DNA of 64,000 nt from Sphingosinithalassobacter sp. CS137 (lineage in GTDB: Bacteria; Pseudomonadota; Alphaproteobacteria; Sphingomonadales; Sphingomonadaceae). This document shows positions 46,628-55,734 of this stretch, in pieces. The translations under genes and the position numbers were made by a program. The DNA lies in the NCBI RefSeq assembly GCF_014334115.1, contig NZ_CP060494.1, positions 992,001 through 1,056,000 on the forward strand, written 5' to 3'. How positions within the stretch are numbered: the first letter of the stretch is position 1; every line of letters begins with the position of its first letter. Below the pieces are notes generated by a model. The model ran no database searches. It was given only the letters and a program-made list of their open reading frames with translations, and had not been told where the DNA came from.

Positions 46628-47635
46628 TCAGTCGCGCGGGCGGCGCGTCAGGCGGATTCCGCGCACCTCCGGCCCCGCGCCTTCGGGGAATTCCAGAGTC
46701 AGGATCGAATCGAACAACTTCAGATCGCCGTCGGCAAAGCGCCAGACGCGGCCGGCATAGGGCTCGTCGCCGACGATCTCGGGCCGACCATACCAGAAGT
46801 TGATCGTGTCCAGCAGTCCCGCCTCCGTCTCGTCGATCTGAAAGTCGATCGAAGTGATCCGGCCGTGCTGCACATGCGCCACGCCGCGCGTGATCGCGCG
46901 CATGTGGAAGCCGTCGTCGCGGACCTTGCACTCCGCATAGCCGCGCGGATCGTTCCGTTCGCCGGTGCAGTCATAGGCGATTGCCGCAAACCCCTGCTCC
47001 CATTCGGGATCCAGCCGAGTGAGCGAAAGCCCCCGACGCGCCGCACGGGCCGAGTCGAACTCGCGCCGGTAGCGGACCTGCTCGGCCTCCAGCTCACGTG
47101 GGCTGACAGCATATTGAAGCGTCAGCGATGCGGTGCCGGTGGTGAGATAGAGGCAGGCGATCGTGATGCTGCGCGCATCGAGCGGGTCCTCCTGCGGTTC
47201 GACCAAGCGGACGCGCGACTCGTGGCCGGCATTCTGGCGCTGCTCGATCAGCCCGGGAAACCGCAGCAGTGCGATCTCGGCAAGCGTCTGCAGATCGCGA
47301 TCACAGGCGCGTCGGTTCAACTGCCCGTCCGGGAAGCTCGGGTGCGGATGGTCGTACCAGCCATCGCCTTCGATCCGGGTGACGACATCGCCGTTTTCGG
47401 GATCGATGCGCACCCGGTCCACCGGCCCACCCGGCCGGCGGATCAACGCGTTCCGATCCAACCGTGCGATCCGCTCATACCCGCTGGAGTGCAATGCCGC
47501 CGCAGGCCGCCCGAGCAAGGCATCATAGGCCCCGCGGATGAGGTGATCCGGCTCCGCCTCTTGCGCGTCCTGCGCGATCAGCTGCGACGAGACGATCACT
47601 GCCGCCGCCGCAACGGCCCACTTCAAACCCCGCAC
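46628..47635 (-). CDS. Secreted hypothetical protein
   Basis: A 335-residue protein with a signal peptide (about residues 1-21, ends LIAQ) and no domain I recognise. It has a predominantly mixed alpha/beta look, with Cys in RACDRDL, IACLYL, YDCTGE and ECKVRDD, compatible with two disulphides. A GTG start at 47633-47635 was selected: GGGGGG stands before it and the signal peptide begins there; an in-frame ATG at 47674 would disturb it. 48 bases from tRNA-Arg. Confidence 0.7.
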   Translation of the reverse strand: MRGLKWAVAAAAVIVSSQLIAQDAQEAEPDHLIRGAYDALLGRPAAALHSSGYERIARLDRNALIRRPGGPVDRVRIDPENGDVVTRIEGDGWYDHPHPSFPDGQLNRRACDRDLQTLAEIALLRFPGLIEQRQNAGHESRVRLVEPQEDPLDARSITIACLYLTTGTASLTLQYAVSPRELEAEQVRYRREFDSARAARRGLSLTRLDPEWEQGFAAIAYDCTGERNDPRGYAECKVRDDGFHMRAITRGVAHVQHGRITSIDFQIDETEAGLLDTINFWYGRPEIVGDEPYAGRVWRFADGDLKLFDSILTLEFPEGAGPEVRGIRLTRRPRD

Positions 47636-47697
47636 GGTGTATCCCCCCTGCGGCCATAGCAGCCGGAAGCGCATGTTTCACCGCGGAACGACGTACG

Positions 47698-48171
47698 TCA
47701 ATTGCGCGCTTGGGGAGGGACCACCGGAAAGGGGAGCGGCGCGACGGGAACACCGTCGTCGATCAGCTGCTTCGCCTGTTCGAGCGTCGCCTGGCCGTGG
47801 ATCGGGGCCTCGGCCTCTTCGCCGGCGTGCATCGCGCGCGCACGCTTTGCGAAGCTCTTGCCCACCCACTGCGATGTCTCGAGCGCCTTGGCCTGCGCCT
47901 GCGCCAACACCTGCAGCGCCGCCTTGATTGCATCGGGAGACGGAAGTGCCTCGGCGGCGGGGGTCGAGTCGAGACGCGCGGCAGGAGCATCGGCCTTGCG
48001 ATTTCCTTTCGCCGCCACGTTCGGTGCCATCACCGCTTTCTCGATCGCAGGATCGCCGCACATCGGGCATTGCACGAGCCCGCCCGCTCGCTGTTCCTCG
48101 AAGGCGCGGCTCGAGCCGAACCAGGCTTCGAACACATGGCCCTGGCCGCACTTCAAGTCGAAGACGATCAC
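47698..48171 (-). CDS. DUF1178-family zinc-ribbon-like protein
   Basis: A 157-residue protein typical of alphaproteobacterial DUF1178: IVFDLKCGQGHVFEAWFGSS, then GGLVQCPMCGD giving a CxxxxH...CxxC metal site, a variable middle and a helix ending QAKQLIDDGVPVAPLPF. Function unknown. Overlaps the amidase gene start by four bases; part of a run DUF1178-amidase-glutaredoxin-ComF. Confidence 0.92.
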   Translation of the reverse strand: MIVFDLKCGQGHVFEAWFGSSRAFEEQRAGGLVQCPMCGDPAIEKAVMAPNVAAKGNRKADAPAARLDSTPAAEALPSPDAIKAALQVLAQAQAKALETSQWVGKSFAKRARAMHAGEEAEAPIHGQATLEQAKQLIDDGVPVAPLPFPVVPPQARN

Positions 48172-48992
48172 AACGCCTCCACCCCCGGAATCGGCCGGCG
48201 ATGGCTGAGCACGGGGATACGGCTGCGCGCAGCCTCGACACGCGCGGGATCGATCTCGGCATAGCCAAGGCCTGGCGCCTCGCCCATGTCGAGCAGCAGT
48301 TCGCCCCAGGGGTCGACCACCAGCGAATGGCCATATGTAGCGCGCCCGTCCGCATGCTCGCCGGTTTGCGCCGCGGCGACCACGAACGCGCCCGCCTCAA
48401 TCGCTCGCGCGCGCAGCAGCACATGCCAGTGCGCCTGCCCGGTTGGCCGAGTGAAGGCGGCCGGCAGCGCGAACAGTGTCGCGCCCGCATCGCTCAGCGC
48501 ACGGAACAGGTCCGGGAAGCGGAGATCGTAGCAAATCGCAAGGCCAAGGCGGCCGAGCGGCGTCTCCACCGTCACCGCGCGCTCGCCACCGGCATAGGTC
48601 GCCGATTCGCGCCAGCTCTCTCCGGTCGGCAAGTCGACGTCGAACAGATGCATCTTGTCGTAGCGCGCCCGGATCGCGCCCGAGCCGTCGATCACAAGGC
48701 TCCGGTTGGCGAGCTTGCCGTCGTCGCGCAGCAGCGCGAGCGAACCGAGGTGCACCCAAAGCCCGTGCTTCGCCGCCGCTTCGCGCACCGCGGCCAGGAC
48801 GCGATCATCCTCCTCGCGCGCCACTACCTCCGCGGCGCGCTTGCGGTCCCGATCGAGCAATCCGCACATCTCCGGCGCAAACAGCATCGCCGCGCCCTCG
48901 CCCGCCGCATCGGCAATCGCCTGAGTGATCGTGCGGCCATTCGCGGCGGGATCGATCCCGCTCGTCATCTGGAGCAGCGCAGCGCGCATCAT
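48168..48992 (-). CDS. Carbon-nitrogen hydrolase (Nit/YbeM-type amidase)
   Basis: A 274-residue nitrilase-superfamily enzyme. Catalytic triad E41 (FAPEMCG), K113 (RYDKMHLFDVD) and C154 (LAICYDLRFPDL). The MHLFDVD block is characteristic of the branch that removes deaminated glutathione (Nit1/YbeM). Sits directly downstream of glutaredoxin (four-base overlap), which fits a glutathione-repair role. Confidence 0.93.
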   Translation of the reverse strand: MMRAALLQMTSGIDPAANGRTITQAIADAAGEGAAMLFAPEMCGLLDRDRKRAAEVVAREEDDRVLAAVREAAAKHGLWVHLGSLALLRDDGKLANRSLVIDGSGAIRARYDKMHLFDVDLPTGESWRESATYAGGERAVTVETPLGRLGLAICYDLRFPDLFRALSDAGATLFALPAAFTRPTGQAHWHVLLRARAIEAGAFVVAAAQTGEHADGRATYGHSLVVDPWGELLLDMGEAPGLGYAEIDPARVEAARSRIPVLSHRRPIPGVEAL

Positions 48993-49246
48993 CGGCCGAG
49001 GAGGGGATCCAGTCCGCCCCCGCGATCCAGCGCGGCAAGGTCGTCCGATCCGCCGATGTGGCGATCGTCGATGAAGACCTGCGGCACGGTGGTCCGGCCG
49101 TTGGCGCGCTGGATCATCTCCTTGCGCTTCTCGCCGCCCAGCGTGATGTCATATTCCTGATAGGCCGCGCCCTTGCCGTCGAGCAGGTGCTTCGCACGAT
49201 AGCAATAGGGGCAGAATGCCTTGGTGTAGATTTCAACTTTCGCCAT
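48989..49246 (-). CDS. grxC: Glutaredoxin 3
   Basis: An 85-residue thioredoxin-fold protein. Active site CPYC (residues 12-15), cis-proline TVPQVF (about 53-58), and GGSDDLAALD at the glutathione-binding helix. Reduces disulphides with glutathione. Overlaps the amidase gene by four bases. Confidence 0.95.
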   Translation of the reverse strand: MAKVEIYTKAFCPYCYRAKHLLDGKGAAYQEYDITLGGEKRKEMIQRANGRTTVPQVFIDDRHIGGSDDLAALDRGGGLDPLLGR

Positions 49247-49279
49247 GTCTCTCCGACCTGTGATGCAGGGCGCCGCTTG

Positions 49280-50011
49280 TCAATCGGCCGCTTCGGTTTC
49301 GAGAACGCGCGCCCAGCACAGAAGGATCACTCGCGTCGCCCCGCCGCGTTTGAGAATGCGGGCGCACGCGTTGCCGGTGGCGCCGCTCGTGTGCACGTCG
49401 TCGATCAACACGACGGTGCGGCCGGCCAGCTGCTGGCGGGCGCCGGGGGCAAGCGCGAAGGCGCCTGCGACTGCCGTGGCGCGCTGGCGCGGCGAAAGGC
49501 CGCGAAGCACGGGTGTCGCCTTCGCGCGGCGCAGCAGGTTCTGCGTCGCCGGCACTCCGCTGCGCCGCGCCAGCGCCGCGGCGATCAGCCCTGACTGGTT
49601 GTAGCCGCGCGACCAAAGCCGCCAGCGGTGAAGCGGCACCGGGACCAGCAGTTCGGCGTCGGCCGGCATGAGCCGCAGCATCGCCGTCGCCATCGTTTCG
49701 GCGCATGCCATGCGCCCGCCATATTTCAGCTTCAGCGCCACCGTTCGCGCGACGTCGCCGTAGGCGACGGCGGCGCGCACACCGTCGTGTGGCGGGGCCG
49801 ATGCGAGGCACGCTCCGCACAGCGCATCCGGTCCGCGCTCGAATTCGAACGGCAGATGGCAGCCCGCGCACCAGGGAGGACCCAGAAAGCGAAGGGAGCT
49901 CCAGCACGACGCGCAGAAGCGATGATCCTCCGGAGTGATCGTCCCACAGCCGGGGCAACGCGGGGGCAGAGCGAGATCGGCGATCCGTCGGAGGGAAGCG
50001 AGGCTGGCCAC
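49280..50011 (-). CDS. comF: ComF family protein (amidophosphoribosyltransferase-like)
   Basis: A 243-residue protein, zinc finger at the N-terminus (PPRCPGCGTI, CASCWSSL, CAGCHLPF, CGACLA) and a type I PRTase domain at the C-terminus (VVLIDDVHTSGATGNA). ComF proteins take part in DNA uptake in naturally transformable bacteria (competence gene); function elsewhere is not sure. GTG 50011 was chosen over ATG 50050 because an AAGG site stands before it and the shorter N-terminus fits relatives. Confidence 0.9.
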   Translation of the reverse strand: MASLASLRRIADLALPPRCPGCGTITPEDHRFCASCWSSLRFLGPPWCAGCHLPFEFERGPDALCGACLASAPPHDGVRAAVAYGDVARTVALKLKYGGRMACAETMATAMLRLMPADAELLVPVPLHRWRLWSRGYNQSGLIAAALARRSGVPATQNLLRRAKATPVLRGLSPRQRATAVAGAFALAPGARQQLAGRTVVLIDDVHTSGATGNACARILKRGGATRVILLCWARVLETEAAD

Positions 50012-50054
50012 ACGCGCCTTGTCGCCGGGGACGCAACGCTGCACAAGCACGGCC

Positions 50055-50897
50055 GTGAGCGACTCCGAAATCTTCGATCGCGCCCGCCGCCGCCGCCGTC
50101 GCGACCGGGCGGCACCCGCCTATTCCGCTTATGACTTCGTCCGCGCACATATGCTGGAAGGCATTTCGGAGCGGCTTGCCGATGTGAAGCGCACGTTCGG
50201 CGACGTACTGGAGCTAGGCAGCTTCGGCGGCGCTTTCGAACTGCCCGGCGCCCGCATCGCCCGCCTCGACGCGGGGTACCGATTCGCAAGGGCCGCCGGT
50301 GGCGTGCAGGCGGACGAGGATCGGCTACCCTTCGCCGACGCCAGCTTCGACCTGATCGTCTCCGCCGGCGTGCTCGACAGCGTCAATGACGTGCCCGGCG
50401 CGCTGGCACTGGCGCGGCGCGCGCTGCGCCCCGACGGCTTGTTCCTCGGCGCCTTCCTTGGGGCAGGCACGCTGGCGACGCTGCGCACCGTGATGCTCGA
50501 GGCCGAGACCGAACGGCCTGCCGCGCGCTTCCATCCGCAAATCGACGTCCGTGCGGCCGGCGATCTGCTGGCGCGCGCCGGATTCGCACTGCCGGTCGCG
50601 GATGCGGAGACGCTGACGGTACGCTACCGCAGCGTTTTCGACCTGCTGCGCGACCTGCGCGGCATGGCGGGCGGCAATCTGCTCTCAGAAACCGCCCCGC
50701 TCACACGCGGCACGCTCGCCCGCGCTGCCGATGCCTTCGGGGCGCGCGCGGATGCGGACGGCCGCACTGCCGAGCGGTTCGAAATCGTCTATGCCACCGG
50801 CTGGGCACCCGATCCCTCGCAGCCCAGGCCGGCACGCCGCGGCAGCGCGACAGCGAGTTTGGCCGACGCGCTCCGCGCAGGCGAGAAGAAGCGCTGA
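50055..50897 (+). CDS. SAM-dependent methyltransferase (BioC-like)
   Basis: A 280-residue methyltransferase. SAM site is LELGSFGGAFELPGARIARLD, core LELGSFGGAFE, then QADEDRLPFADASFDLIVSAGVLDSVND, core LPFADASFDLIVSAGVL. It begins with an Arg-rich stretch. BioC or NDUFAF5-type enzymes show this pattern, substrate unknown. Start GTG at 50055 is uncertain: no strong ribosome site; the frame is open upstream antisense to comF. Confidence 0.8.
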   Translation: MSDSEIFDRARRRRRRDRAAPAYSAYDFVRAHMLEGISERLADVKRTFGDVLELGSFGGAFELPGARIARLDAGYRFARAAGGVQADEDRLPFADASFDLIVSAGVLDSVNDVPGALALARRALRPDGLFLGAFLGAGTLATLRTVMLEAETERPAARFHPQIDVRAAGDLLARAGFALPVADAETLTVRYRSVFDLLRDLRGMAGGNLLSETAPLTRGTLARAADAFGARADADGRTAERFEIVYATGWAPDPSQPRPARRGSATASLADALRAGEKKR

Positions 50898-50910
50898 AAG
50901 CGGCGCCCGC

Positions 50911-51315
50911 CTAGACCAGCGCCTCGAGCAGCCCGATCAGCGGCTTGTCCGCGGGCGGCATCTCCAGCCGATGCAGTTCGACCGGCCGCAGCCACCGCAG
51001 CGCGCTTGCGTGTCGCGCCTCGGGCACTCCGCTCCATTTACGCAAGGCATAAAGCAGCAACAGCAGGTGCCGCTCGCCGAGCGGTTCGCTCGCGAAGGTG
51101 GCGGGCGCCAGGCATGCGGTTTCTACTCCGATCCCCAGTTCCTCCGTCAGTTCGCGCGCAAGGGCAGCCTCGGGCGCTTCGCCGTGCTCCACCTTGCCGC
51201 CGGGAAATTCCCAAAGTCCCGCCATCGGCTTGCCCGGCGGACGCTGCTGAACCAGCACCCGGCCGTCCGCATCCACCAGCGCGGCCGCCACGACAAAGAG
51301 CATGGGTATGGTCAC
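50911..51315 (-). CDS. mutT: NUDIX hydrolase, MutT-type (8-oxo-dGTP pyrophosphatase)
   Basis: A 134-residue NUDIX enzyme. The motif GLWEFPGGKVEHGEAPEAALARELTEELGI spans about residues 34-63; its core GKVEHGEAPEAALARELTEE fits Gx5Ex7REUxEExGU. It removes 8-oxo-dGTP and similar nucleotides. GTG 51315 chosen because AAGGA precedes it; ATG at 51303 also possible. Convergent with the methyltransferase gene. Confidence 0.92.
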   Translation of the reverse strand: MTIPMLFVVAAALVDADGRVLVQQRPPGKPMAGLWEFPGGKVEHGEAPEAALARELTEELGIGVETACLAPATFASEPLGERHLLLLLYALRKWSGVPEARHASALRWLRPVELHRLEMPPADKPLIGLLEALV

Positions 51316-51381
51316 GCAACGTTCCTTAAGCACTTCATTACCATTTCTTCGCTACAGCCAGTCGAGCTCTGGAAAAGAGGG

Positions 51382-51570
51382 ATGTCGATGCGGCCGCTGC
51401 TGAACTTCGCGAAGGAGCTGATCCACAGCCCCAAGGCGGCGACAGCAGTGGAATATGGATTCATCCTCGCCCTCATCGTCGTAGCGATCATTGCCAGCAT
51501 CGTCGAACTGGGCGGCGTGACTTCCGGCATGTGGAACAATGTGAGCGCAAAGGTCCAGACTGCCGGCTGA
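51382..51570 (+). CDS. Flp/Fap-type pilin 1
   Basis: A 62-residue pilin. FAKELIHSPKAATAVEYGFILALIVVAIIASIV shows the Flp pattern, core KAATAVEYGFILALIVVA: prepilin cleavage before the hydrophobic helix, conserved Glu-Tyr. GAGGG lies four bases before the ATG. Assembled by Tad apparatus; no tad genes in the window. A second flp follows. Confidence 0.9.
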   Translation: MSMRPLLNFAKELIHSPKAATAVEYGFILALIVVAIIASIVELGGVTSGMWNNVSAKVQTAG

Positions 51571-51695
51571 TCCTTAGCGGCGCCCTTCTCTCGCTTAGAG
51601 TTTCTTAACGTCCGGTCGCTAGCGTCGATCGTGCCGAACCGGTTCTCCGGATCGGCCGGGTGACTGAAGCAACCATTGGAACGATGGAGACCGGT

Positions 51696-51863
51696 ATGCA
51701 GAAGATTCGTGCTTTCCTGAAGAACAACAAGGGCGCCACCGCAATCGAGTACGGCCTGATCGCCGCGCTGATCGCCGTCGCCGCCATCGCCGCGATGCAG
51801 GGTCTGGGCAATCAGCTCAACAAGACCTTCGGCAACGTGACGTCGAACATGAAGGCGTCGTAA
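51696..51863 (+). CDS. Flp/Fap-type pilin 2
   Basis: A 55-residue pilin: FLKNNKGATAIEYGLIAALIAVAAIAAM, core KGATAIEYGLIAALIAVAAI, the canonical alphaproteobacterial Flp signature; C-terminus FGNVTSNMKAS. ATG 51696 follows a GGAGA site. Separated by 125 bases from the first pilin gene and followed by a strong terminator. Confidence 0.93.
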   Translation: MQKIRAFLKNNKGATAIEYGLIAALIAVAAIAAMQGLGNQLNKTFGNVTSNMKAS

Positions 51864-51885
51864 GACTCCTTTCGAACGATACCGG

Positions 51886-51921
51886 AAAGGGCGGCGAGAC
51901 AAGGGTCTCGCCGCCCTTTTT
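51886..51921 (+). terminator. Rho-independent terminator after flp genes
   Basis: AAGGGCGGCGAGAC (51887-51900) pairs with GTCTCGCCGCCCTT (51905-51918), four-base loop, followed by a T run to 51921: a strong terminator. Confidence 0.95.
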
Positions 51922-51964
51922 GCATTTGCAGAACACCGAAGGACGCGCTCCGACCCGGCTGAGC

Positions 51965-52912
51965 TCAGGCGCGACCCATCGCCAGGAACTTCGCCCGGCG
52001 CGCCTGGCGCAGCCCCTCGCGCGGCATTCCTTCATACTGTGCCAGCGCAACCGCGATCGCATCGCCAAGCGCCGCGATCGCGGCCGCAGAGTCGCGATGC
52101 GCGCCGCCCAGCGGCTCCGGCACGACGGTGTCGACGACGCGCAGCTCTTTCAGATGCTGTGCGGTCACTTTCATTGCCTCGGCCGCATCGGCGGCCTTTT
52201 CCGCGGTGCGCCAAAGGATCGAGGCGCAGCCTTCGGGGGAAATCACCGAATAGACCGCATGCTCCATCATCAGCACGCTGTTGCCCGCAGCCAGCGCCAC
52301 GGCACCGCCTGATCCGCCTTCACCCAAGATCGACGCGATCACCGGAACGCCGACGCTAAGGCACTGCTCGGTCGAGCGTGCGATCGCCTCCGCCTGACCG
52401 CGCTCTTCGGCCTGCACGCCTGGAAACGCGCCCGACGTATCGACCAGCGTGATGATCGGCAGCCCGAACTTGTCGGCCAGCCGCATCAGCCGGATCGCCT
52501 TGCGATAGCCTTCGGGCTTGCCCATCCCGAAATTGTGCTTGAGCCGGCTCGCGGTATCGTCGCCCTTCTCATGGCCGATCACAAGCACCCGACGCCCCCG
52601 AAATCGCCCGAGGCCGCCGATGATCGCGGCATCGTCGGCGAAGGCGCGGTCGCCGCCCAGCGGCGTGAAATCCTCGATCAGCCCCGCGACATAGTGTTTG
52701 AAGTGCGGCCGCTCGGGATGCCGCGCCACCAGCGTCTTCTGCCAGGGCGTCAGCTTGGAATAGGCGTCCTTCAGAAACTTGTCCGATTTCGCCTGCAGCC
52801 GTGCGATCTCGGCCGCGATGTCGACTTCGCCTCCGGCGGCGGTTTCGCGCAACTCGTTGATCCGGCTCTGCAGCTCGGCAATCGGCTTTTCAAAGTCCAG
52901 AAACGTTGCCAT
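51965..52912 (-). CDS. accA: Acetyl-CoA carboxylase carboxyltransferase subunit alpha
   Basis: A 315-residue subunit that transfers carboxyl from biotin to acetyl-CoA in fatty-acid synthesis. Blocks: FEKPIAELQSRINEL N-terminus, LVDTSGAFPGVQAEERGQAE, GEGGSGGAVALAAGNSVLMME, core GEGGSGGAVALAAGN, and ISPEGCASILWRTAEKA. Converges with the flp terminator. Separate from accD. Confidence 0.97.
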   Translation of the reverse strand: MATFLDFEKPIAELQSRINELRETAAGGEVDIAAEIARLQAKSDKFLKDAYSKLTPWQKTLVARHPERPHFKHYVAGLIEDFTPLGGDRAFADDAAIIGGLGRFRGRRVLVIGHEKGDDTASRLKHNFGMGKPEGYRKAIRLMRLADKFGLPIITLVDTSGAFPGVQAEERGQAEAIARSTEQCLSVGVPVIASILGEGGSGGAVALAAGNSVLMMEHAVYSVISPEGCASILWRTAEKAADAAEAMKVTAQHLKELRVVDTVVPEPLGGAHRDSAAAIAALGDAIAVALAQYEGMPREGLRQARRAKFLAMGRA

Positions 52913-52994
52913 TCGGCCGCTGAATCCCGTCGTTCCACCATATTCCCGCTCGTCCCGAGCGCTAGGTGCGGCCTAGGGCGCGCGTGTCACTGCG

Positions 52995-53891
52995 TCAACG
53001 CGGCACGTCCGCAAGGGGATGCCGGGTGTTCACCAGCTCGACCAGCCGGCGGCTGTCGACATGGGTGTAAATTTCGGTGGTGGCGATGTCAGCATGGCCC
53101 AGCATCGCCTGCAGCGCGCGCAGATCCGCCCCACCTTCGAGCAGGTGAGTCGCGAAAGCGTGCCGCAGCACGTGCGGACTTACGCGCTCGGGCGCGATTC
53201 CCGCCTCGGCAGCCAGCCCGCGCAGGATCTGGTACAGGCGCACGCGCGACAAATGCCCTTTGCCCGAGGGAAACAGCCATGGCCGGTCCGCATCCACATG
53301 CGTCCGCCACGCAGCCACGGCCGCCCGCGCCCGATCGGAGATCGGCACCAGCCGCTCCCTGCCGCCCTTGCCCTTCAGAATGAGATATGGCCGATCGGGC
53401 GCGACCGCATTGCGCGGCAGTCCGACCAGTTCGCTCGCCCGCAGCCCAGACCCGTAGAGCAGCTCGACGAGTGCGGAGAGGCGCAGGTCGCGCGGATCGG
53501 GCGGAACGCGCGCGATCCGCTCCGCGATCGCAGCGAACAGGCGGTCGACTTCGAGCGTTGACAGGATCTTCGGCAATGGGCGCGCCGCTGCCGGGCGCGG
53601 CAGCGCGGCGCCGGGATCGTCCGCGCGCAGCTGCTCATCGGCCAGAAAGGCATAGAAGCGCCGGAGCGCGGCGGACTTACGCGCCGCCGTCGCGCGCGCC
53701 AGCGGCTGCCACTGCGTACCGAGCCGTTCAAGATCCGCTTCGTCGGCTTCGCCGAGCCGCCCGCTCAGAAACTCGGACGCGAGCCGCAGATCACTGCCAT
53801 AGGCCGCGATGGTATTTGCCGCCGCGCCTGCTTCGGCGGCCATCATCTCCAGAAATCGTTCGATCAGCGCGGCGTCCGTGAGCGCGGTCAC
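52995..53891 (-). CDS. xerD: XerD-type tyrosine recombinase
   Basis: A 298-residue recombinase of full XerC/D length. N-terminal SAM-like core-binding region, then catalytic Arg (GLRASELVGL), Lys in GKGGRERLVPI, HVLRHAFATHLLEGG (HxxR), and LGHADIATTEIYTHVD with the nucleophilic Tyr. Chromosome dimer resolution (with XerC, FtsK) is the expected role. GTG start at 53889-53891, ten bases after the stop of the preceding gene, so probably one transcript. Confidence 0.9.
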   Translation of the reverse strand: MTALTDAALIERFLEMMAAEAGAAANTIAAYGSDLRLASEFLSGRLGEADEADLERLGTQWQPLARATAARKSAALRRFYAFLADEQLRADDPGAALPRPAAARPLPKILSTLEVDRLFAAIAERIARVPPDPRDLRLSALVELLYGSGLRASELVGLPRNAVAPDRPYLILKGKGGRERLVPISDRARAAVAAWRTHVDADRPWLFPSGKGHLSRVRLYQILRGLAAEAGIAPERVSPHVLRHAFATHLLEGGADLRALQAMLGHADIATTEIYTHVDSRRLVELVNTRHPLADVPR

Positions 53892-53901
53892 GCTCGCGCG
53901 C

Positions 53902-55734
53902 TCACGCCCGAGTAATCGCTTCGACCGCGATCATCCGGGCATAATCCTCCAGCCCGGCGGCGCGCAGGCTCGCAACGATATGAAACAGCGCGGCGGGCGT
54001 AACTCGGCTCCAGTCGTGCGTCTGCATCCCGACCGCAGCAAGCAGCGTCGCATGCGCGGATTCGTCGCGCCGGCCGGCTGCGTTGATTTCCCGCGTCCAG
54101 ATGTTCTCCGCACCGATCTCGACATCGAGCGCCCGGGCCATGCGCTGCGCGTCCTGCGCTTCCATGCGGCCCAGGCCCGCCAGCCCGGCGAGGAAGAGCT
54201 GCGCCTTGCGCCGGTCGAAATTGGCGCGATAGGAATCCGCGTCCGAGTAGGAAACCGGCGCCGTCGGTGCGGGATCGGCCAAGGTCAGCATCGCCCAGCC
54301 GTCGCTGCCGCGCTCGACGATGTCGCGCCACGCTTGCGCGCGGCCCGCGAACCCCGCTGTCAGCATCGATGCGATCAGCATGTCGCTCGCGTCGCGCAGC
54401 TCGGGCGACGGCGGCAGCGCCGCGGCGGCACGCGCCGTCAGCACCAGCCGGCCATAGCGCGCCCGCTCGTCGCGCGCGGCGTTCCACAGGCTGCGCATCG
54501 CCGCGACTCGATCGTCGGCGTCGGCCGAGGCGAAGGCGCGGCGCAGATCGCGCGCGACGCCTGCCTCGTCGCTGTTGCCGTCGTCCTGCTCTTCGATCTC
54601 GCCATAGAGATCGACCAGCCCGACGCTGGAGAAGACGCCGTTCGCCGCGGCGAGCTCCGCCGCCTGCGCACGGGCGCGCGACTCGGGAGTCGGCGAGAGT
54701 GCATACCAATAGCGGACCTGCGGGCCGACGGTGGCGAACAGCCGGTCGGGAATTTCCACTCCGGTCGCGGTCGCAAGGCCATATCGCCATGCCGTGAGCT
54801 CGCCGACGCCGTCCCACTCGATCGTCACGGCGCGCTGGCCGCGCGATCCGGTGCCGACGACCTTTTCGGCGAGCAGCGTGTCGATATCGTCGCCGCCGCC
54901 GCGGCGCGTCGCTTCCTCGAGCAATTCGCCGGCGCGCTGAGGCCGGCCGGCGAGTCCCGCGCACATCGCCTCGGCCAGCCTCCACCCGCGCGCCCCAATC
55001 CGGCCGGCGCCTCGCTCGGCGAACGGGCAGAGCGCGGCCGGATCACCCGTTGCCAGCGCCACCTGCATCGCTACCTGAAGCATCTTCGGCGTATAATTCT
55101 CCACATCGACGCTCTGCAGCACGGCGCGCGCGGCGATCGGCTCCCCCATCCGCAGCAGCAGCCAGGCGCGCTCGGCGGCGAAATCAGGACCGGTCACCCC
55201 GCGCGGCGTATCGACCGGCGACATCAGCGCACGGCGCAGTGCGATCGACAGCCAGCGTGACGCGATGGGGGCATCGAGCCTGCGCATCAGCGTCTGCAGA
55301 TAGCGGCCATCGGCAGGACCGAAGCTGGCTGCCCCGAAGCCCGGGTTACCCCAGGCTACCGCACCGATCCGAGCCGTCGATCGCTTCGCGAAATCGGGCA
55401 TATCATAGCGCGCGAGCTGCGCCGCACGCTGGGCACGCCGAGCTGCTTCCGCCTCGGGATCGTCCGGCTGTCGATCGGCGGCTTCCGAGTCTCCGCTCGG
55501 CGGTGCCGCTGCAGGCGGCGGCGCGGGCGCCGGAGCAGGTGCCGGCGCGGGAGCCGGCGAATCGGGCGCGCGCGTCGGGCGCGGCACCGGCGCAGGCGCA
55601 GGCTGGTCGAAGCCGGGCGGCAGCAGCGATTCGGGCGCGTCCTGCGCGTCCTGCCCCAGCGCGGGAATTCCCGCGCCGAGCAGCAGCATCGCAGCGACCG
55701 CCCCAGCTGCCGCGCTATTGCGTGAGATTTTCAA
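53902..55734 (-). CDS. Secreted hypothetical protein with Pro/Ala-rich N-terminus
   Basis: A 610-residue protein with a signal peptide (about residues 1-27), a Pro/Ala repeat tract (about 45-80), a charged stretch (80-110) and then a long helical region (about 115-610) consistent with alpha-solenoid repeats. No enzyme motif seen. Between xerD and aroK, commonly unannotated in sphingomonads. Its start overlaps the 3' end of the small membrane-protein gene by 20 bases. Confidence 0.75.
   Translation of the reverse strand: MKISRNSAAAGAVAAMLLLGAGIPALGQDAQDAPESLLPPGFDQPAPAPVPRPTRAPDSPAPAPAPAPAPAPPPAAAPPSGDSEAADRQPDDPEAEAARRAQRAAQLARYDMPDFAKRSTARIGAVAWGNPGFGAASFGPADGRYLQTLMRRLDAPIASRWLSIALRRALMSPVDTPRGVTGPDFAAERAWLLLRMGEPIAARAVLQSVDVENYTPKMLQVAMQVALATGDPAALCPFAERGAGRIGARGWRLAEAMCAGLAGRPQRAGELLEEATRRGGGDDIDTLLAEKVVGTGSRGQRAVTIEWDGVGELTAWRYGLATATGVEIPDRLFATVGPQVRYWYALSPTPESRARAQAAELAAANGVFSSVGLVDLYGEIEEQDDGNSDEAGVARDLRRAFASADADDRVAAMRSLWNAARDERARYGRLVLTARAAAALPPSPELRDASDMLIASMLTAGFAGRAQAWRDIVERGSDGWAMLTLADPAPTAPVSYSDADSYRANFDRRKAQLFLAGLAGLGRMEAQDAQRMARALDVEIGAENIWTREINAAGRRDESAHATLLAAVGMQTHDWSRVTPAALFHIVASLRAAGLEDYARMIAVEAITRA

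Noticed and set aside
52941..52965. Third copy of the ilv-type repeat upstream of accA
   Set aside because: It shares only CTCGTCCCGAGCG; the rest of the arm is missing, so it may be chance or a decayed remnant.
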